Source: Flavobacterium frigoritolerans (GTDB lineage: Bacteria; Bacteroidota; Bacteroidia; Flavobacteriales; Flavobacteriaceae). Taken from it: a stretch of DNA of 64,000 bases. Below, in pieces: positions 23,226 through 31,592 of the stretch. Each line of letters starts with the position of its first letter. Position 1 is the first letter of the stretch. Position numbers and translations under genes: made by a program. The notes below the pieces were generated by a model. The model was not told where the DNA came from and searched no databases. It worked only from the letters and a program-made list of their open reading frames with translations. The stretch is taken from positions 44,845-108,844 of the forward strand of contig NZ_JAOZEV010000016.1 of NCBI RefSeq assembly GCF_025847275.1, written 5' to 3'.

Positions 23226-23975
23226 TTATGGTAAATATTTTGCTGTAAATGGAGTAGTTATAAATCCTCCTGCAACAGCTAAGATTTTAGATGGATCTTT
23301 TGCTACATCTAAACCAGTTGTGGCATTTACCACATCATCGCCCGCAAAATCTTTAGAGTTTGGGTTAATCAAACTTCTAATAGCCGAAGCGTGTCTTGCC
23401 TCTACAGAAACAATTTTGCCTGCTAATACTAAATAATCTGCACTTTTAATTAGTTTTCCTGCACCATTATATGCGGCAACTCCTGTGTCTTCAAGAGCTT
23501 TGGCAGTTGCAAGTACTTCAGTACGACTGTTAAAATTCATAGCTCCGTAATTAAAAGCCAAGCTAGGAAGTAATTGAGTGCTTGGTTTAGGGAGCGCTCC
23601 GCTTAAAGCAGCTTTAAAAAAATCTCTGTGAATTACTTCATGATGATACAAGTCGGTAAGTACTTGTTTTTCAATATCGTTAAAAACAGAGTTAAAACTC
23701 GATGCATTTACAACTTTAGTATAAAAATCTGCCTCTAATTGTTCTAAGGCATATGCATATGTTAATACACCGAAATCTCCAGAGCCTAAATCGAAGACTC
23801 CATTTCTAATTCCGGGTAGTGAAGTGTCATCTATGGGCATGTCTTCATTATCATCGTGACTGCATCCTGCCAAAAGTAAGCCAGTGCTAACAAGCGTTAG
23901 TCCACTGATCTTAAGAAAACTCCTTCTGTCGCTGAGTAAGGGGTTAACTTCGTGAATTTTAACTTCGTTTTTCAT
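23226..23975 (-). CDS. Ferritin-like domain lipoprotein, Tat-type signal
   Basis: 249 residues, paralog of the next gene. The signal has both a twin-arginine motif (DRRSFLKISG) and a lipobox (LLLAGC, Cys near residue 38), so it is probably exported folded and then lipidated. The ferritin-like bundle keeps the ligand pattern LEQLEADFY, YHHEVIHRDFF (ExxH), LEDTGVAAYNG and VEARHASAIRSL (ExxH). The two genes likely encode partners in one envelope complex. First gene of a two-gene operon; divergent from the LacI regulator across a 232-bp region. Confidence 0.85.
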   Translation of the reverse strand: MKNEVKIHEVNPLLSDRRSFLKISGLTLVSTGLLLAGCSHDDNEDMPIDDTSLPGIRNGVFDLGSGDFGVLTYAYALEQLEADFYTKVVNASSFNSVFNDIEKQVLTDLYHHEVIHRDFFKAALSGALPKPSTQLLPSLAFNYGAMNFNSRTEVLATAKALEDTGVAAYNGAGKLIKSADYLVLAGKIVSVEARHASAIRSLINPNSKDFAGDDVVNATTGLDVAKDPSKILAVAGGFITTPFTAKYLP

Positions 23976-24149
23976 AATTCAATTTCTTTAAAGTGGTTAT
24001 TAATAGTAATTATAATCATGCGTAAATAGTTATAAACGAAATTTTTAGGAGGGCGGTTTTAAATTTTGGCTTTTTTTTAATTTTTTGTTTAAACTATTTT
24101 AAGAAGGAGATGTAATTACTTGAAATTTTAATGTAGGTTTTGTCTGTTT

Positions 24150-24182
24150 TTTGGTTTAATTTCTTTAATTCTACTATATTTG
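24150..24182 (+). promoter_or_regulatory. Promoter of the LacI-family gene
   Basis: TTTG at 24150-24153, a 21-nt spacer and TATATTTG at 24175-24182 fit the Bacteroidota consensus, giving a leader of about 20 nt. Confidence 0.65.
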
Positions 24183-24207
24183 TATTAATTCAATAAAATT
24201 ATCTTAA

Positions 24208-25236
24208 ATGAAAGCTAAAGCAACTCTAAAACAAATCGCAAAAGAACTTAATGTTTCTGTGTCTACAGTTTCTAAGGCACTTAATGATAGTCCTGAAATT
24301 AGTGAGCAAACTAAAATTAAAATTAAAGAGTATGCCAAACTAAAAAATTACAAACCGAATGTTATTGGTTTGAATTTAAAAAACCGTAAAACAAAAACGA
24401 TAGGAGTTATTATACCTAACATATTAAACTCATTTTTCGCTAAGGTTTTTAGTGGTATCGAAAAAGTAGCTGATAAAAAAGGATATAATGTGATTACCTG
24501 TATTTCGAATGAGTCTTTGGAGAAAGAGATTCATACGCTTGAAATGTTGAGCAACGGAACGATTGATGGTTTCATATTGTCGGTTTCTGAAGAAGCTCAA
24601 AAATTACAAGAATACAATCACTTTAAAGAAATTATAAACGACGGAACGCCAATTGTAATGTTTGATAGGATTGCAGAAGGAGTAGAGTGTGATAAAGTGG
24701 TAGTTGATGATTTTGATTCAGCTTTAAATTCAACACAGCATTTAATTAATTTAGGATGCAAGAATATCGCCTTAATTTCTTCAGTAGATAATTTAAGTGT
24801 TGGGAAATTGAGAGCTGATGGATATCTAAAAGCTTTAGAGGATAATAATATTCCTGTAAATGAAAATATCATTCTTCGTACCGATTCAGAAGAAGATATG
24901 AAAAGTAAAATTGATGCTATTTTTGACCATAAAATTGATGCTATTTTTGCTTTAGACGAAAATGATTCAGTTGCAGCTTTAAGGGTTAGTTTGAAAAAAG
25001 GATATAGAGTTCCAGAAGACATATCAATAATAGGTTTTGCCGACGGAATTTTGGCTTCGAGACGATTATCACCAAGTTTGACTACAATAAGCCAACACGG
25101 AATAGAAATTGGCGAAGTTGCTGCCAAACGATTAATCTCAAGATTAGAAGAAAAAGAAGATGAGAGCAGCGATTACGAAACCATAGTAATCAAAACCAAA
25201 CTGAAAGAAAGAGAGTCAACAAGAAAATCTAAATAA
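24208..25236 (+). CDS. LacI family transcriptional regulator
   Basis: 342 residues. The helix-turn-helix (TLKQIAKELNVSVSTVSKALNDSPEIS, about residues 6-32) and hinge (YKPNVIGLNLK) are followed by a periplasmic-binding-protein-like sensor domain with TIGVIIPNILNSFF, DGFILSVSEEAQ, IVMFDRI, IDAIFALDENDSVAALRV and the C-terminal LTTISQHGIEIGEVAAKRL. Such regulators respond to sugars or phosphosugars, and all key parts are intact. No sugar-use genes are nearby, so its target lies elsewhere or could include the divergent ferritin-like operon; the latter is only a positional guess. Confidence 0.94.
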   Translation: MKAKATLKQIAKELNVSVSTVSKALNDSPEISEQTKIKIKEYAKLKNYKPNVIGLNLKNRKTKTIGVIIPNILNSFFAKVFSGIEKVADKKGYNVITCISNESLEKEIHTLEMLSNGTIDGFILSVSEEAQKLQEYNHFKEIINDGTPIVMFDRIAEGVECDKVVVDDFDSALNSTQHLINLGCKNIALISSVDNLSVGKLRADGYLKALEDNNIPVNENIILRTDSEEDMKSKIDAIFDHKIDAIFALDENDSVAALRVSLKKGYRVPEDISIIGFADGILASRRLSPSLTTISQHGIEIGEVAAKRLISRLEEKEDESSDYETIVIKTKLKERESTRKSK

Positions 25237-25240
25237 AACA

Positions 25241-25272
25241 AAAAATCCATTAGCTCGGCTAATGGATTTTTT
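25241..25272. terminator. Bidirectional terminator (LacI gene / polA)
   Basis: AAAAATCCATTAGC pairs perfectly with GCTAATGGATTTTT around a 3-nt loop between the convergent genes. Confidence 0.9.
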
Positions 25273-25293
25273 GTTTTATATAAGGTTGTGTAA

Positions 25294-28140
25294 TTAATGC
25301 GCCTCTAGCCAATCTCTTCCCATACCTAATTCTACTTCTAATGGAACTGCCATTATAAATGCGTTTTCCATTTCGTGTTTAATCATGGGTTGAATTTTTT
25401 CTAGTTCGTCATTGTGTACATCAAACACAAGTTCATCATGTACTTGAAGTAACATTTTAGATTTCCAGTTTTCAGATGTTAGTTTCTTATGAATATTAAT
25501 CATCGCAATTTTAATAACATCGGCAGCACTTCCTTGAATTGGTGCGTTTACAGCATTTCTTTCGGCTCCGCCACGTACGATTGCGTTTTGTGAATTAATA
25601 TCTTTTAAATAACGACGACGACCTAGAATAGTTTGTACATAACCATTTTCTCTAGCGAAATCTATCTGTTCTTGGATGTATGATTTTAATCTTGGATATG
25701 TTTTGTAATATGCTTCGATTAATGTTGCGCTTTCGCTTCTTGATAATGAGGTTTGATTACTTAAACCAAAAGCCGAAACACCATAGATAATACCAAAGTT
25801 TACCGTTTTGGCATGGCTACGTTGTTCACGAGTCACTTCTTCTAAAGCTACATTGAATACTTTAGAAGCGGTAGATTTATGAATGTCTTCATGATTCTGG
25901 AATGCTTTAATCATATTTTCTTCACCACTTAAAGCAGCGATGATGCGCAATTCTATCTGAGAGTAATCGGCAGAGATTAACGTATAATTTTCATCGCGAG
26001 CAATAAAAGCTTTACGTATTTGTCGTCCTCTTTCGGTACGAATTGGGATATTCTGTAAGTTAGGATTGTTGGAGCTTAAACGACCTGTTGCGGCTACAGT
26101 TTGCATATAATCGGTATGAACTCTTTTAGAAACTGGATCTACTTGTAATGGTAAAGCTTCTACATAGGTGTTTTGTAATTTTACAAGAGAACGCCAATCT
26201 AGAATTGCAGCTACAATCTCATTGTCTTTGGCTAAATAGCTTAAGATTTCCTCACCAGTTGCGTATTGACCTGTTTTAGTTTTCTTTTGCTTAGCTCCAC
26301 CAATTTTTAATTTATCAAATAAGATATCACCCAATTGTTTTGGTGAGGCAAGGTTGAATTGTTCTCCTGCTATTTCGTAGATTTTGGCTTCTAATGTTTT
26401 AATATCATTGCCTAATTCTTCTGATAATGATTTTAAGAAATCTACATCAAGACGAATTCCTTCAGTTTCCATAGCAGCCAAAACACTAACCAATGGAATC
26501 TCGATTTCGTCGAATAATTTTTTAGTTTCGGTTTTGTCTAATTCAGTTGTGAATATTTCTTTAAGTTGCAAAGTTACATCGGCATCCTCAACAGCGTATT
26601 CTTTTATGTCTTCGAGTGCAACATCGCGCATCGATTTTTGATTCTTTCCTTTTTTACCAATTAAATCTTCAATAGATTTTGGAGCATATTTTAAATAGGT
26701 TTCTGATAAAATATCCATATTATGACGCATATCAGGATTAATCAGGTAATGCGCAATCATAGTATCGAATAATTTTCCTTTTACAGAAATGCCATAATTC
26801 AATAATATTTTTAAATCGTATTTTAAATTCTGTCCAATTTTTTCGATTGCTTCATTTTCAAAAAACGGAATAAATTTTTCGATTAATGCTTTTGCTTCCT
26901 CTTGATTTTCTGGAAACGGAACATAAAAACCTTTTCCTTTTTCATAAGAAAATGAAATTCCAACCAATTCGGCGTGTAAAGCATTTAATCCAGTAGTTTC
27001 GGTATCAAAACAAACAGCCGTTTGCTTCTGTAAATTTTGCAAAAGCAGTTTTAAGCCTAAATCACCTTGTACGATTTGGTATGAGTGCGGTGTGTTTTCT
27101 AAATTGCTATAAAAAGAAGTTCTTTGCGCTTCTGGATTTTCTTCATTAATAGTAGCACTTCCAAAAAGATCAAATTGATCATCGTTTTTCGGTTGTGGTT
27201 TTTTATATAATTTAGCATCAGGAGCTGCTGCAGTAGTTGCTAATCCGCTTCCATCCGCTTTAAAAAGGTTGTCAAATTGCTCCGCCATTCTTCTAAATTC
27301 CAATTCTTGAAAAATAGCATCGGTTTTTTCGATATCAGGACGTGTTAACTCGTAATCAGTTTCGTTAAAAGTTACAGGGCAATCTAATAAAATAGTTGCC
27401 AATGTTTTAGATAATAATCCTTTCTCGGCATTAGCCTCGATGTTTTCTTTCATTTTTCCTTTTAGCTTGTCGGTATTTGCCAAAAGGTTTTCCATAGAGC
27501 CGTATTCTTTCAATAGTTTTTTGGCAGTAACTTCTCCAACACCAGGAAGTCCAGGAATATTGTCGGCAGCATCACCCATCATTCCAAGAAAATCGATTAC
27601 TTGTTCCGGACGTTCGATTTCAAATTTAGCCAATACTTCAGGAACACCCCAAATTTCTATTCCATTACCCATTCGGGCAGGTTTGTACATAAATATATTT
27701 TCAGATACCAATTGTGCAAAATCCTTATCTGGCGTTACCATAAAAACTTTATAGTTTTCTTTTTCGGCTTGTTTTGCAATAGTTCCAATTAAATCATCGG
27801 CTTCATAACCCGCAACTTCTATAATTGGGATGTGCATTGCTTTTAATAATTCATGTATATAAGGTACAGCAATTTTTATAGCTTCGGGAGTTACATCGCG
27901 ATTGGCTTTGTACTCAGGGAATATCTCATTACGTAAAGCACTTCCTCCTTTGTCAAAAGCTACTGCTAAATGATCTGGTTTTTCTCTTTTTATAACATCC
28001 AAAAGAGAGTTCATAAACCCCATGATTGCAGAGGTATCCATTCCTTTGGAATTGATTCGTGGGTTTTTTATAAAGGCGTAATAACCACGAAATATTAAAG
28101 CGTAAGCATCAAGAAGAAAAAGACGTTTTTGAGTTGACAT
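25294..28140 (-). CDS. polA: DNA polymerase I
   Basis: 948 residues with all three domains. Residues 1-290 are the 5'-3' exonuclease (FLLDAYALIFRGYYAF, EADDLIGTIA, TPDKDFAQLV, GLPGVGEVTAKKLL). Residues about 370-560 are the 3'-5' proofreading exonuclease, which is intact here: the FDTETTGL motif keeps the D and E metal ligands, and AVEDADVTLQL follows. The polymerase domain has motif A (LISADYSQIELRI), motif B (RSHAKTVNFGIIYGVSAFGL) and motif C (LLQVHDELVFDV). Single gene; the convergent LacI gene shares its terminator. Confidence 0.98.
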   Translation of the reverse strand: MSTQKRLFLLDAYALIFRGYYAFIKNPRINSKGMDTSAIMGFMNSLLDVIKREKPDHLAVAFDKGGSALRNEIFPEYKANRDVTPEAIKIAVPYIHELLKAMHIPIIEVAGYEADDLIGTIAKQAEKENYKVFMVTPDKDFAQLVSENIFMYKPARMGNGIEIWGVPEVLAKFEIERPEQVIDFLGMMGDAADNIPGLPGVGEVTAKKLLKEYGSMENLLANTDKLKGKMKENIEANAEKGLLSKTLATILLDCPVTFNETDYELTRPDIEKTDAIFQELEFRRMAEQFDNLFKADGSGLATTAAAPDAKLYKKPQPKNDDQFDLFGSATINEENPEAQRTSFYSNLENTPHSYQIVQGDLGLKLLLQNLQKQTAVCFDTETTGLNALHAELVGISFSYEKGKGFYVPFPENQEEAKALIEKFIPFFENEAIEKIGQNLKYDLKILLNYGISVKGKLFDTMIAHYLINPDMRHNMDILSETYLKYAPKSIEDLIGKKGKNQKSMRDVALEDIKEYAVEDADVTLQLKEIFTTELDKTETKKLFDEIEIPLVSVLAAMETEGIRLDVDFLKSLSEELGNDIKTLEAKIYEIAGEQFNLASPKQLGDILFDKLKIGGAKQKKTKTGQYATGEEILSYLAKDNEIVAAILDWRSLVKLQNTYVEALPLQVDPVSKRVHTDYMQTVAATGRLSSNNPNLQNIPIRTERGRQIRKAFIARDENYTLISADYSQIELRIIAALSGEENMIKAFQNHEDIHKSTASKVFNVALEEVTREQRSHAKTVNFGIIYGVSAFGLSNQTSLSRSESATLIEAYYKTYPRLKSYIQEQIDFARENGYVQTILGRRRYLKDINSQNAIVRGGAERNAVNAPIQGSAADVIKIAMINIHKKLTSENWKSKMLLQVHDELVFDVHNDELEKIQPMIKHEMENAFIMAVPLEVELGMGRDWLEAH

Positions 28141-28265
28141 AAAAAAAATATTAGTCTGTAAAAATAAACAATTGGGTTTTAAAAACGATTCGGTTCTTGA
28201 AAATTTAATCGGGATAAACTTAAATTAGAATTGAAATGTTTTATTGGCAATGCTTTTCATCATCC

Positions 28266-28290
28266 GTAGAGGCGCACCGCAGTGCGTCTT
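28266..28290. repeat. Short palindromic repeat, copy 2
   Basis: 22 of 25 bases match the copy starting at 13531. One arm position differs (A to G) and its pairing partner differs in step (T to C), so the stem is preserved; a third change lies in the central loop. Confidence 0.7.
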
Positions 28291-28390
28291 TGCTAATACG
28301 ATCATATTGTTTTGTCTATAAATATTGTGTAGAATTAGTGTTTTATGCGAAAATCGTTAATATCAAGTTAAAATTTTAATATCACTTATT

Positions 28391-28426
28391 TCTTCATTTT
28401 GTCTTCATTTTGCAGATGTAAATTTG
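28391..28426 (+). promoter_or_regulatory. Direct-repeat operator and promoter of small basic protein A
   Basis: Two perfect 11-bp direct repeats TCTTCATTTTG (28391-28401, 28402-28412) are followed after 6 nt by the -7 box TAAATTTG (28419-28426). The repeats occupy the -33 region, as PhoB/OmpR-type sites do at activated promoters. The same arrangement occurs at 31125-31160. Confidence 0.65.
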
Positions 28427-28469
28427 GTGTATAAAATAAGAGATAATTAATTTTTAAATATTAGAAATC

Positions 28470-28664
28470 ATGAGAAATTTAGTAATGTTATTAGTAGCAG
28501 TTTTAGGAACAAGTGCAATGGTTAGCGCAGCTACAACTCCGGTTAAAGCAACTCCAGTAAAAGAAGTTAAAGCGACCAAACACCCAAAAGCAAAAGCAGA
28601 TAAAAAAACAAAAACAGCAAAAACAACAGCGCCTAAAGTTGAACCTATGAAAGCGAAAAAATAG
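28470..28664 (+). CDS. Small Lys/Ala/Thr-rich exported protein A (Asr-like in character)
   Basis: 64 residues. A signal peptide (MRNLVMLLVAVLGTSAMVSA) is followed by a highly basic, low-complexity mature part of Lys, Ala, Thr, Pro and Val (KEVKATKHPKAKADKKTKTAK). About half the residues match the 64-residue paralog at 31201. The composition recalls E. coli Asr, an acid-induced periplasmic protein controlled by PhoB/RstA-type regulators; this is an analogy, not shown homology. Next to an OmpR-family two-component system, with matching direct-repeat promoters. Followed by its own terminator. Confidence 0.85.
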   Translation: MRNLVMLLVAVLGTSAMVSAATTPVKATPVKEVKATKHPKAKADKKTKTAKTTAPKVEPMKAKK

Positions 28665-28733
28665 ATATCTTTTTTGTTTTGCTTTAAATGAGGGTTGATA
28701 GCGGTAGGTAAAACAAAAAGGATAATTATTGAT

Positions 28734-28765
28734 AAGGCTGATAAAGAAATTTATCAGCTTTTTTT
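28734..28765 (+). terminator. Terminator after small protein A
   Basis: GCTGATAAA pairs with TTTATCAGC around GAAA, followed by T residues. A related hairpin follows the paralog at 31481. Confidence 0.85.
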
Positions 28766-28847
28766 ATTGAAACAGGCGTTAATTTTTTAATAATTAAAAA
28801 ATTACGTTTTCATTATTTGCTTACTTTTAATTAATAAAACACAGTTT

Positions 28848-29522
28848 ATGAATATTCTTATTGTCGAAGATAATAAAGAGCTGGCTATCGAGGTTCGTGA
28901 TTTTTTGAGCGATGGTGGTTATGTATGTAAAATTGCAAATACCTGTAATGAGGCATTAGATGAAATAGGAGGAAATGATTATGATGCTATGTTACTTGAT
29001 TTAGGTTTGCCAGATGGAGATGGTTTTGATGTTCTGAAGGCAGTACGAAAAACAAAATCTAAAATTGCAGTAATCGTTATTACAGCACGAGGAGGGCTAG
29101 ATGACAGGATTGATGGTTTGCATCTTGGTGCCGACGATTATCTTACCAAGCCATTTGCATTAACAGAATTAAGTGCACGTTTATTTGCGGTTATTCGTAG
29201 AATGCATGGTTATACCTTAAATGATTTGGTAGTACATGGGTTTTCATTGCAATTGCAAGATTACAAAGTAAGTTATGAAGGAATGCCGATTAATTTAACC
29301 AAGAAAGAATTCGATATTTTTCAATATTTAGTATTGAATAAAAACCGTGTAATTACAAGATTGCAATTAACAGAACATATTTGGGGAGATATTCTGGAGA
29401 TCAATTCCGATTCAAATTTTATAGATGTACATGTTCGAAACCTTCGAAAAAAACTAGACAAACACACAACTATAGATTGGTTTGAAACAGTCAGAAATGT
29501 AGGATATCGTATTAATACCTAA
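28848..29522 (+). CDS. OmpR-family response regulator
   Basis: 224 residues. The receiver domain has the acidic pair in IVEDNKEL, the phosphoacceptor aspartate in AMLLDLGLPDGDG (about residue 51), the conserved T (VIVITARGG) and K (DDYLTKPFAL). The C-terminal winged-helix domain (about 125-224) carries LTKKEFDIFQYLVLNKNRVITRLQL and SNFIDVHVRNLRKKL, typical of OmpR/PhoB DNA-binding proteins that bind direct repeats. The kinase gene follows 11 bases later. The adjacent small-protein promoters have 11-bp direct repeats and are its likely targets. Confidence 0.95.
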   Translation: MNILIVEDNKELAIEVRDFLSDGGYVCKIANTCNEALDEIGGNDYDAMLLDLGLPDGDGFDVLKAVRKTKSKIAVIVITARGGLDDRIDGLHLGADDYLTKPFALTELSARLFAVIRRMHGYTLNDLVVHGFSLQLQDYKVSYEGMPINLTKKEFDIFQYLVLNKNRVITRLQLTEHIWGDILEINSDSNFIDVHVRNLRKKLDKHTTIDWFETVRNVGYRINT

Positions 29523-29533
29523 CTAAATTAAAC

Positions 29534-30868
29534 GTGAAAATAAAACATCAATTAGCCATTTTTAATGCACTAACACGGTTGTTGGTGATTTTAGTACTAT
29601 GGTTAATGCTGCCTATTTTGGTTGAAAATGTAGTTTATAGACATATTAATAACGGACTTGTAGAGAAGAAAAAGAAGTTCATAGAGCATTTAAACCAAAA
29701 TGAGATAGATGATTTTATCGTAAATGCAGATGATTCAACCGAAACCTATTCACAGTTTTCGAGCTTACATAGTGAATTTTTGGTGCTTTCGAGGTTGCAA
29801 AAACTACCAAATCAGGAAAAAACCACTTTTGTTAATGAAAACAGGATTATAGAAGGAGAAGAAAATGAATACAGAATATTACAATATCATTTTACTTACG
29901 AGAATATAGGATATGAGCTAGAGATAGGAAGCAGTTTGGCAGAAGTAAAAGATCTTACGTTTATAATTAAGCTCTTTATAATTATAGTTTTGGTTGTGAT
30001 AGTTTTGATAACATTCTTGGCAGATACTTTTTATATAGAGTATTTACTCAAGCCTTTTTATAAAATTATTGATACAAAAATACGTCGGGTAAATGAGCCA
30101 GAAGCTTTTGATCATACTCCCATAAAAGCACATTCAGCAGATTTTAGAGAATTAGACTCTGTTTTAAACCAAATGATGGATAGGATAGGGGAGCTATTTA
30201 AAAAAGAAAAGCAATTTATATCCAATGTATCTCATGAACTATTAACTCCGATAGCATTATTGAAAAATAAATTTGAGAACTTATTACAAAATGAATCGTT
30301 GAATGATAATGCAGTAGATAAAATTGTCAGTTCGCTCAAGACACTGGATATGTTGAAGAAAATAATCAATAATTTATTGCTAATTTCCCGAATAGAAAAT
30401 AATCAGTATGCAGCCAATGAAGTTATCAATTTTCATGAAATCGTAAGTGGTTTGTATGAAGATCTTCAGGACAGAATTGATGATAAAGAAATAGCGTTTT
30501 CTAATAAAATGGAGCATGATTTTAATTTCGTAGGTAATAAAACATTAATACATATCTTATTGTACAATTTGGTGACAAATGCAATAAAGTATAATAAAGA
30601 GAAAGGAAGTATTGTTGTAAGTGATGGTTTTTTAAATCAACAATATTACTTGTCTATTTCCGATTCGGGAATTGGAATGAATGAAACCCAAATCGAAAAT
30701 ATATTTAATCGATTTACTCGCATTAATTCCGATCAGGAAGGGCAAGGTTTAGGCTTGGCTATTGCCGATAGTATCGCATCATTTCATCATATAGATATAA
30801 AGGTAACTTCGAAACCAAATGAAGGAACCACGTTTTTATTATTATTCCCAAATAGCATTAAAGCTTAA
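29534..30868 (+). CDS. Sensor histidine kinase of the adjacent regulator
   Basis: 444 residues with a GTG start. Two membrane helices (about 10-32 and 145-168) flank a periplasmic domain of about 110 residues. The H box is FISNVSHELLTPIALL; the N box LLYNLVTNAIKYN; G1 SISDSGIGMN; F IFNRFTRI; G2 GQGLGLAIADSIA. All are intact. It directly follows the OmpR-type regulator gene and is probably cotranscribed. The sensor part is unlike a known ligand-binding domain as far as I can see. A palindromic repeat lies just after its end. Confidence 0.95.
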   Translation: MKIKHQLAIFNALTRLLVILVLWLMLPILVENVVYRHINNGLVEKKKKFIEHLNQNEIDDFIVNADDSTETYSQFSSLHSEFLVLSRLQKLPNQEKTTFVNENRIIEGEENEYRILQYHFTYENIGYELEIGSSLAEVKDLTFIIKLFIIIVLVVIVLITFLADTFYIEYLLKPFYKIIDTKIRRVNEPEAFDHTPIKAHSADFRELDSVLNQMMDRIGELFKKEKQFISNVSHELLTPIALLKNKFENLLQNESLNDNAVDKIVSSLKTLDMLKKIINNLLLISRIENNQYAANEVINFHEIVSGLYEDLQDRIDDKEIAFSNKMEHDFNFVGNKTLIHILLYNLVTNAIKYNKEKGSIVVSDGFLNQQYYLSISDSGIGMNETQIENIFNRFTRINSDQEGQGLGLAIADSIASFHHIDIKVTSKPNEGTTFLLLFPNSIKA

Positions 30869-30890
30869 CCTGTTGGGTATAATTATTTCT

Positions 30891-31024
30891 ACACATAGAA
30901 ACATAGTTTTTTTAGCTAAAAATAAGGCGTTTCACTTATTTAAAGCGCACATAGCTAGCTATGCGAAAGAAATGTATTTCTTATTGTATTCTTTTTTGGA
31001 CATAAAATCTATGTTTCTATGTGT
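30891..31024. repeat. 134-bp element with 16-bp inverted ends
   Basis: The ends ACACATAGAAACATAG (30891-30906) and CTATGTTTCTATGTGT (31009-31024) are exact inverses. Inside are further palindromes, CATAGCTAGCTATG and AAGAAAT-GT-ATTTCTT. The layout resembles a miniature inverted-repeat element; no transposase or target duplication is evident. Confidence 0.7.
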
Positions 31025-31124
31025 TTAATTGAGTTTTTATGATCCGAGCAAGGCAAATAGGCGAAGTAATTACGCCCAACGAGTTAAAACTTAATTAAAA
31101 GTTAAAGTTTTTAGGTAGGGTAAA

Positions 31125-31160
31125 ACTTCATTTAATCTTCATTTAGTGAAGATATCTTTG
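31125..31160 (+). promoter_or_regulatory. Direct-repeat operator and promoter of small basic protein B
   Basis: The 11-bp units ACTTCATTTAA (31125-31135) and TCTTCATTTAG (31136-31146) are followed after exactly 6 nt by TATCTTTG (31153-31160). Spacing and sequence match the promoter of paralog A. Confidence 0.65.
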
Positions 31161-31200
31161 ACCTATAAATAATGAGTTAATAATCATAAAAACCACAATC

Positions 31201-31395
31201 ATGAAAAAAGTATTAATGCTAGCTATAGCAGTTTTAGGAACAACAGCAATGGTAAGTGCACAAACAACTCCAGCACAAACAACTCCAACAAAAGAAGTTA
31301 AAGCGACTAAACATGCTAAAAAGAAAGCAGATAAAAAAGCCGAAGCGGTGAAAACAGAAGTAGCTAAGCCAGAAGCTGCAAAAGCAAAAAAATAA
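31201..31395 (+). CDS. Small Lys/Ala-rich exported protein B, paralog of A
   Basis: 64 residues, the same length as protein A. The signal peptide is MKKVLMLAIAVLGTTAMVSAQ; the mature part contains TKEVKATKHAKKKADKKAEA and ends AKAKK. The shared blocks KEVKATKH and KADKK show common origin. Highly basic and likely unfolded in the periplasm. It has the same direct-repeat promoter as A and a similar terminator, so the pair arose by duplication of a whole transcription unit, probably under one regulator. Confidence 0.85.
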   Translation: MKKVLMLAIAVLGTTAMVSAQTTPAQTTPTKEVKATKHAKKKADKKAEAVKTEVAKPEAAKAKK

Positions 31396-31480
31396 GGGTT
31401 TGATAGGTATTTTACTTACTGTAAATTAGGGCTAATAATTTATATAAGGGGGTAAGTAAAATAATAGTTTTAGTAGGTGA

Positions 31481-31511
31481 AAGGCTGGTGAATTTATTCA
31501 TCAGCTTTTTT
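31481..31511 (+). terminator. Terminator after small protein B
   Basis: GCTGGTGAAT pairs with ATTCATCAGC (one G-T pair) around TT, followed by TTTTTT; related to the terminator at 28734. Confidence 0.85.
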
Positions 31512-31592
31512 GTTATTGCTTGCGTTAAAATTTTGATAATTAAAAGTTGTTGCATTTTCATTCTTTGTTACTTTGCCTAAAAAAAAATACCA

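Larger units (their letters stand above)
28141..28469. other. Gene-free region between polA and the small basic protein
   Basis: These 329 bases hold the polA upstream region, a short palindromic repeat (28266-28290) and the operator and promoter of the next gene (28391-28426). No open frame with coding character was found. Confidence 0.6.
30869..31200. other. Gene-free region between the kinase and small protein B
   Basis: These 332 bases hold a palindromic repeat element (30891-31024) and the operator and promoter of the next gene (31125-31160). The short open frames here are not coding in character. Confidence 0.6.

Noticed and set aside
30819..31028. 69-codon frame across the kinase end
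   Set aside because: Covers the palindromic repeat and overlaps the kinase gene in another frame.
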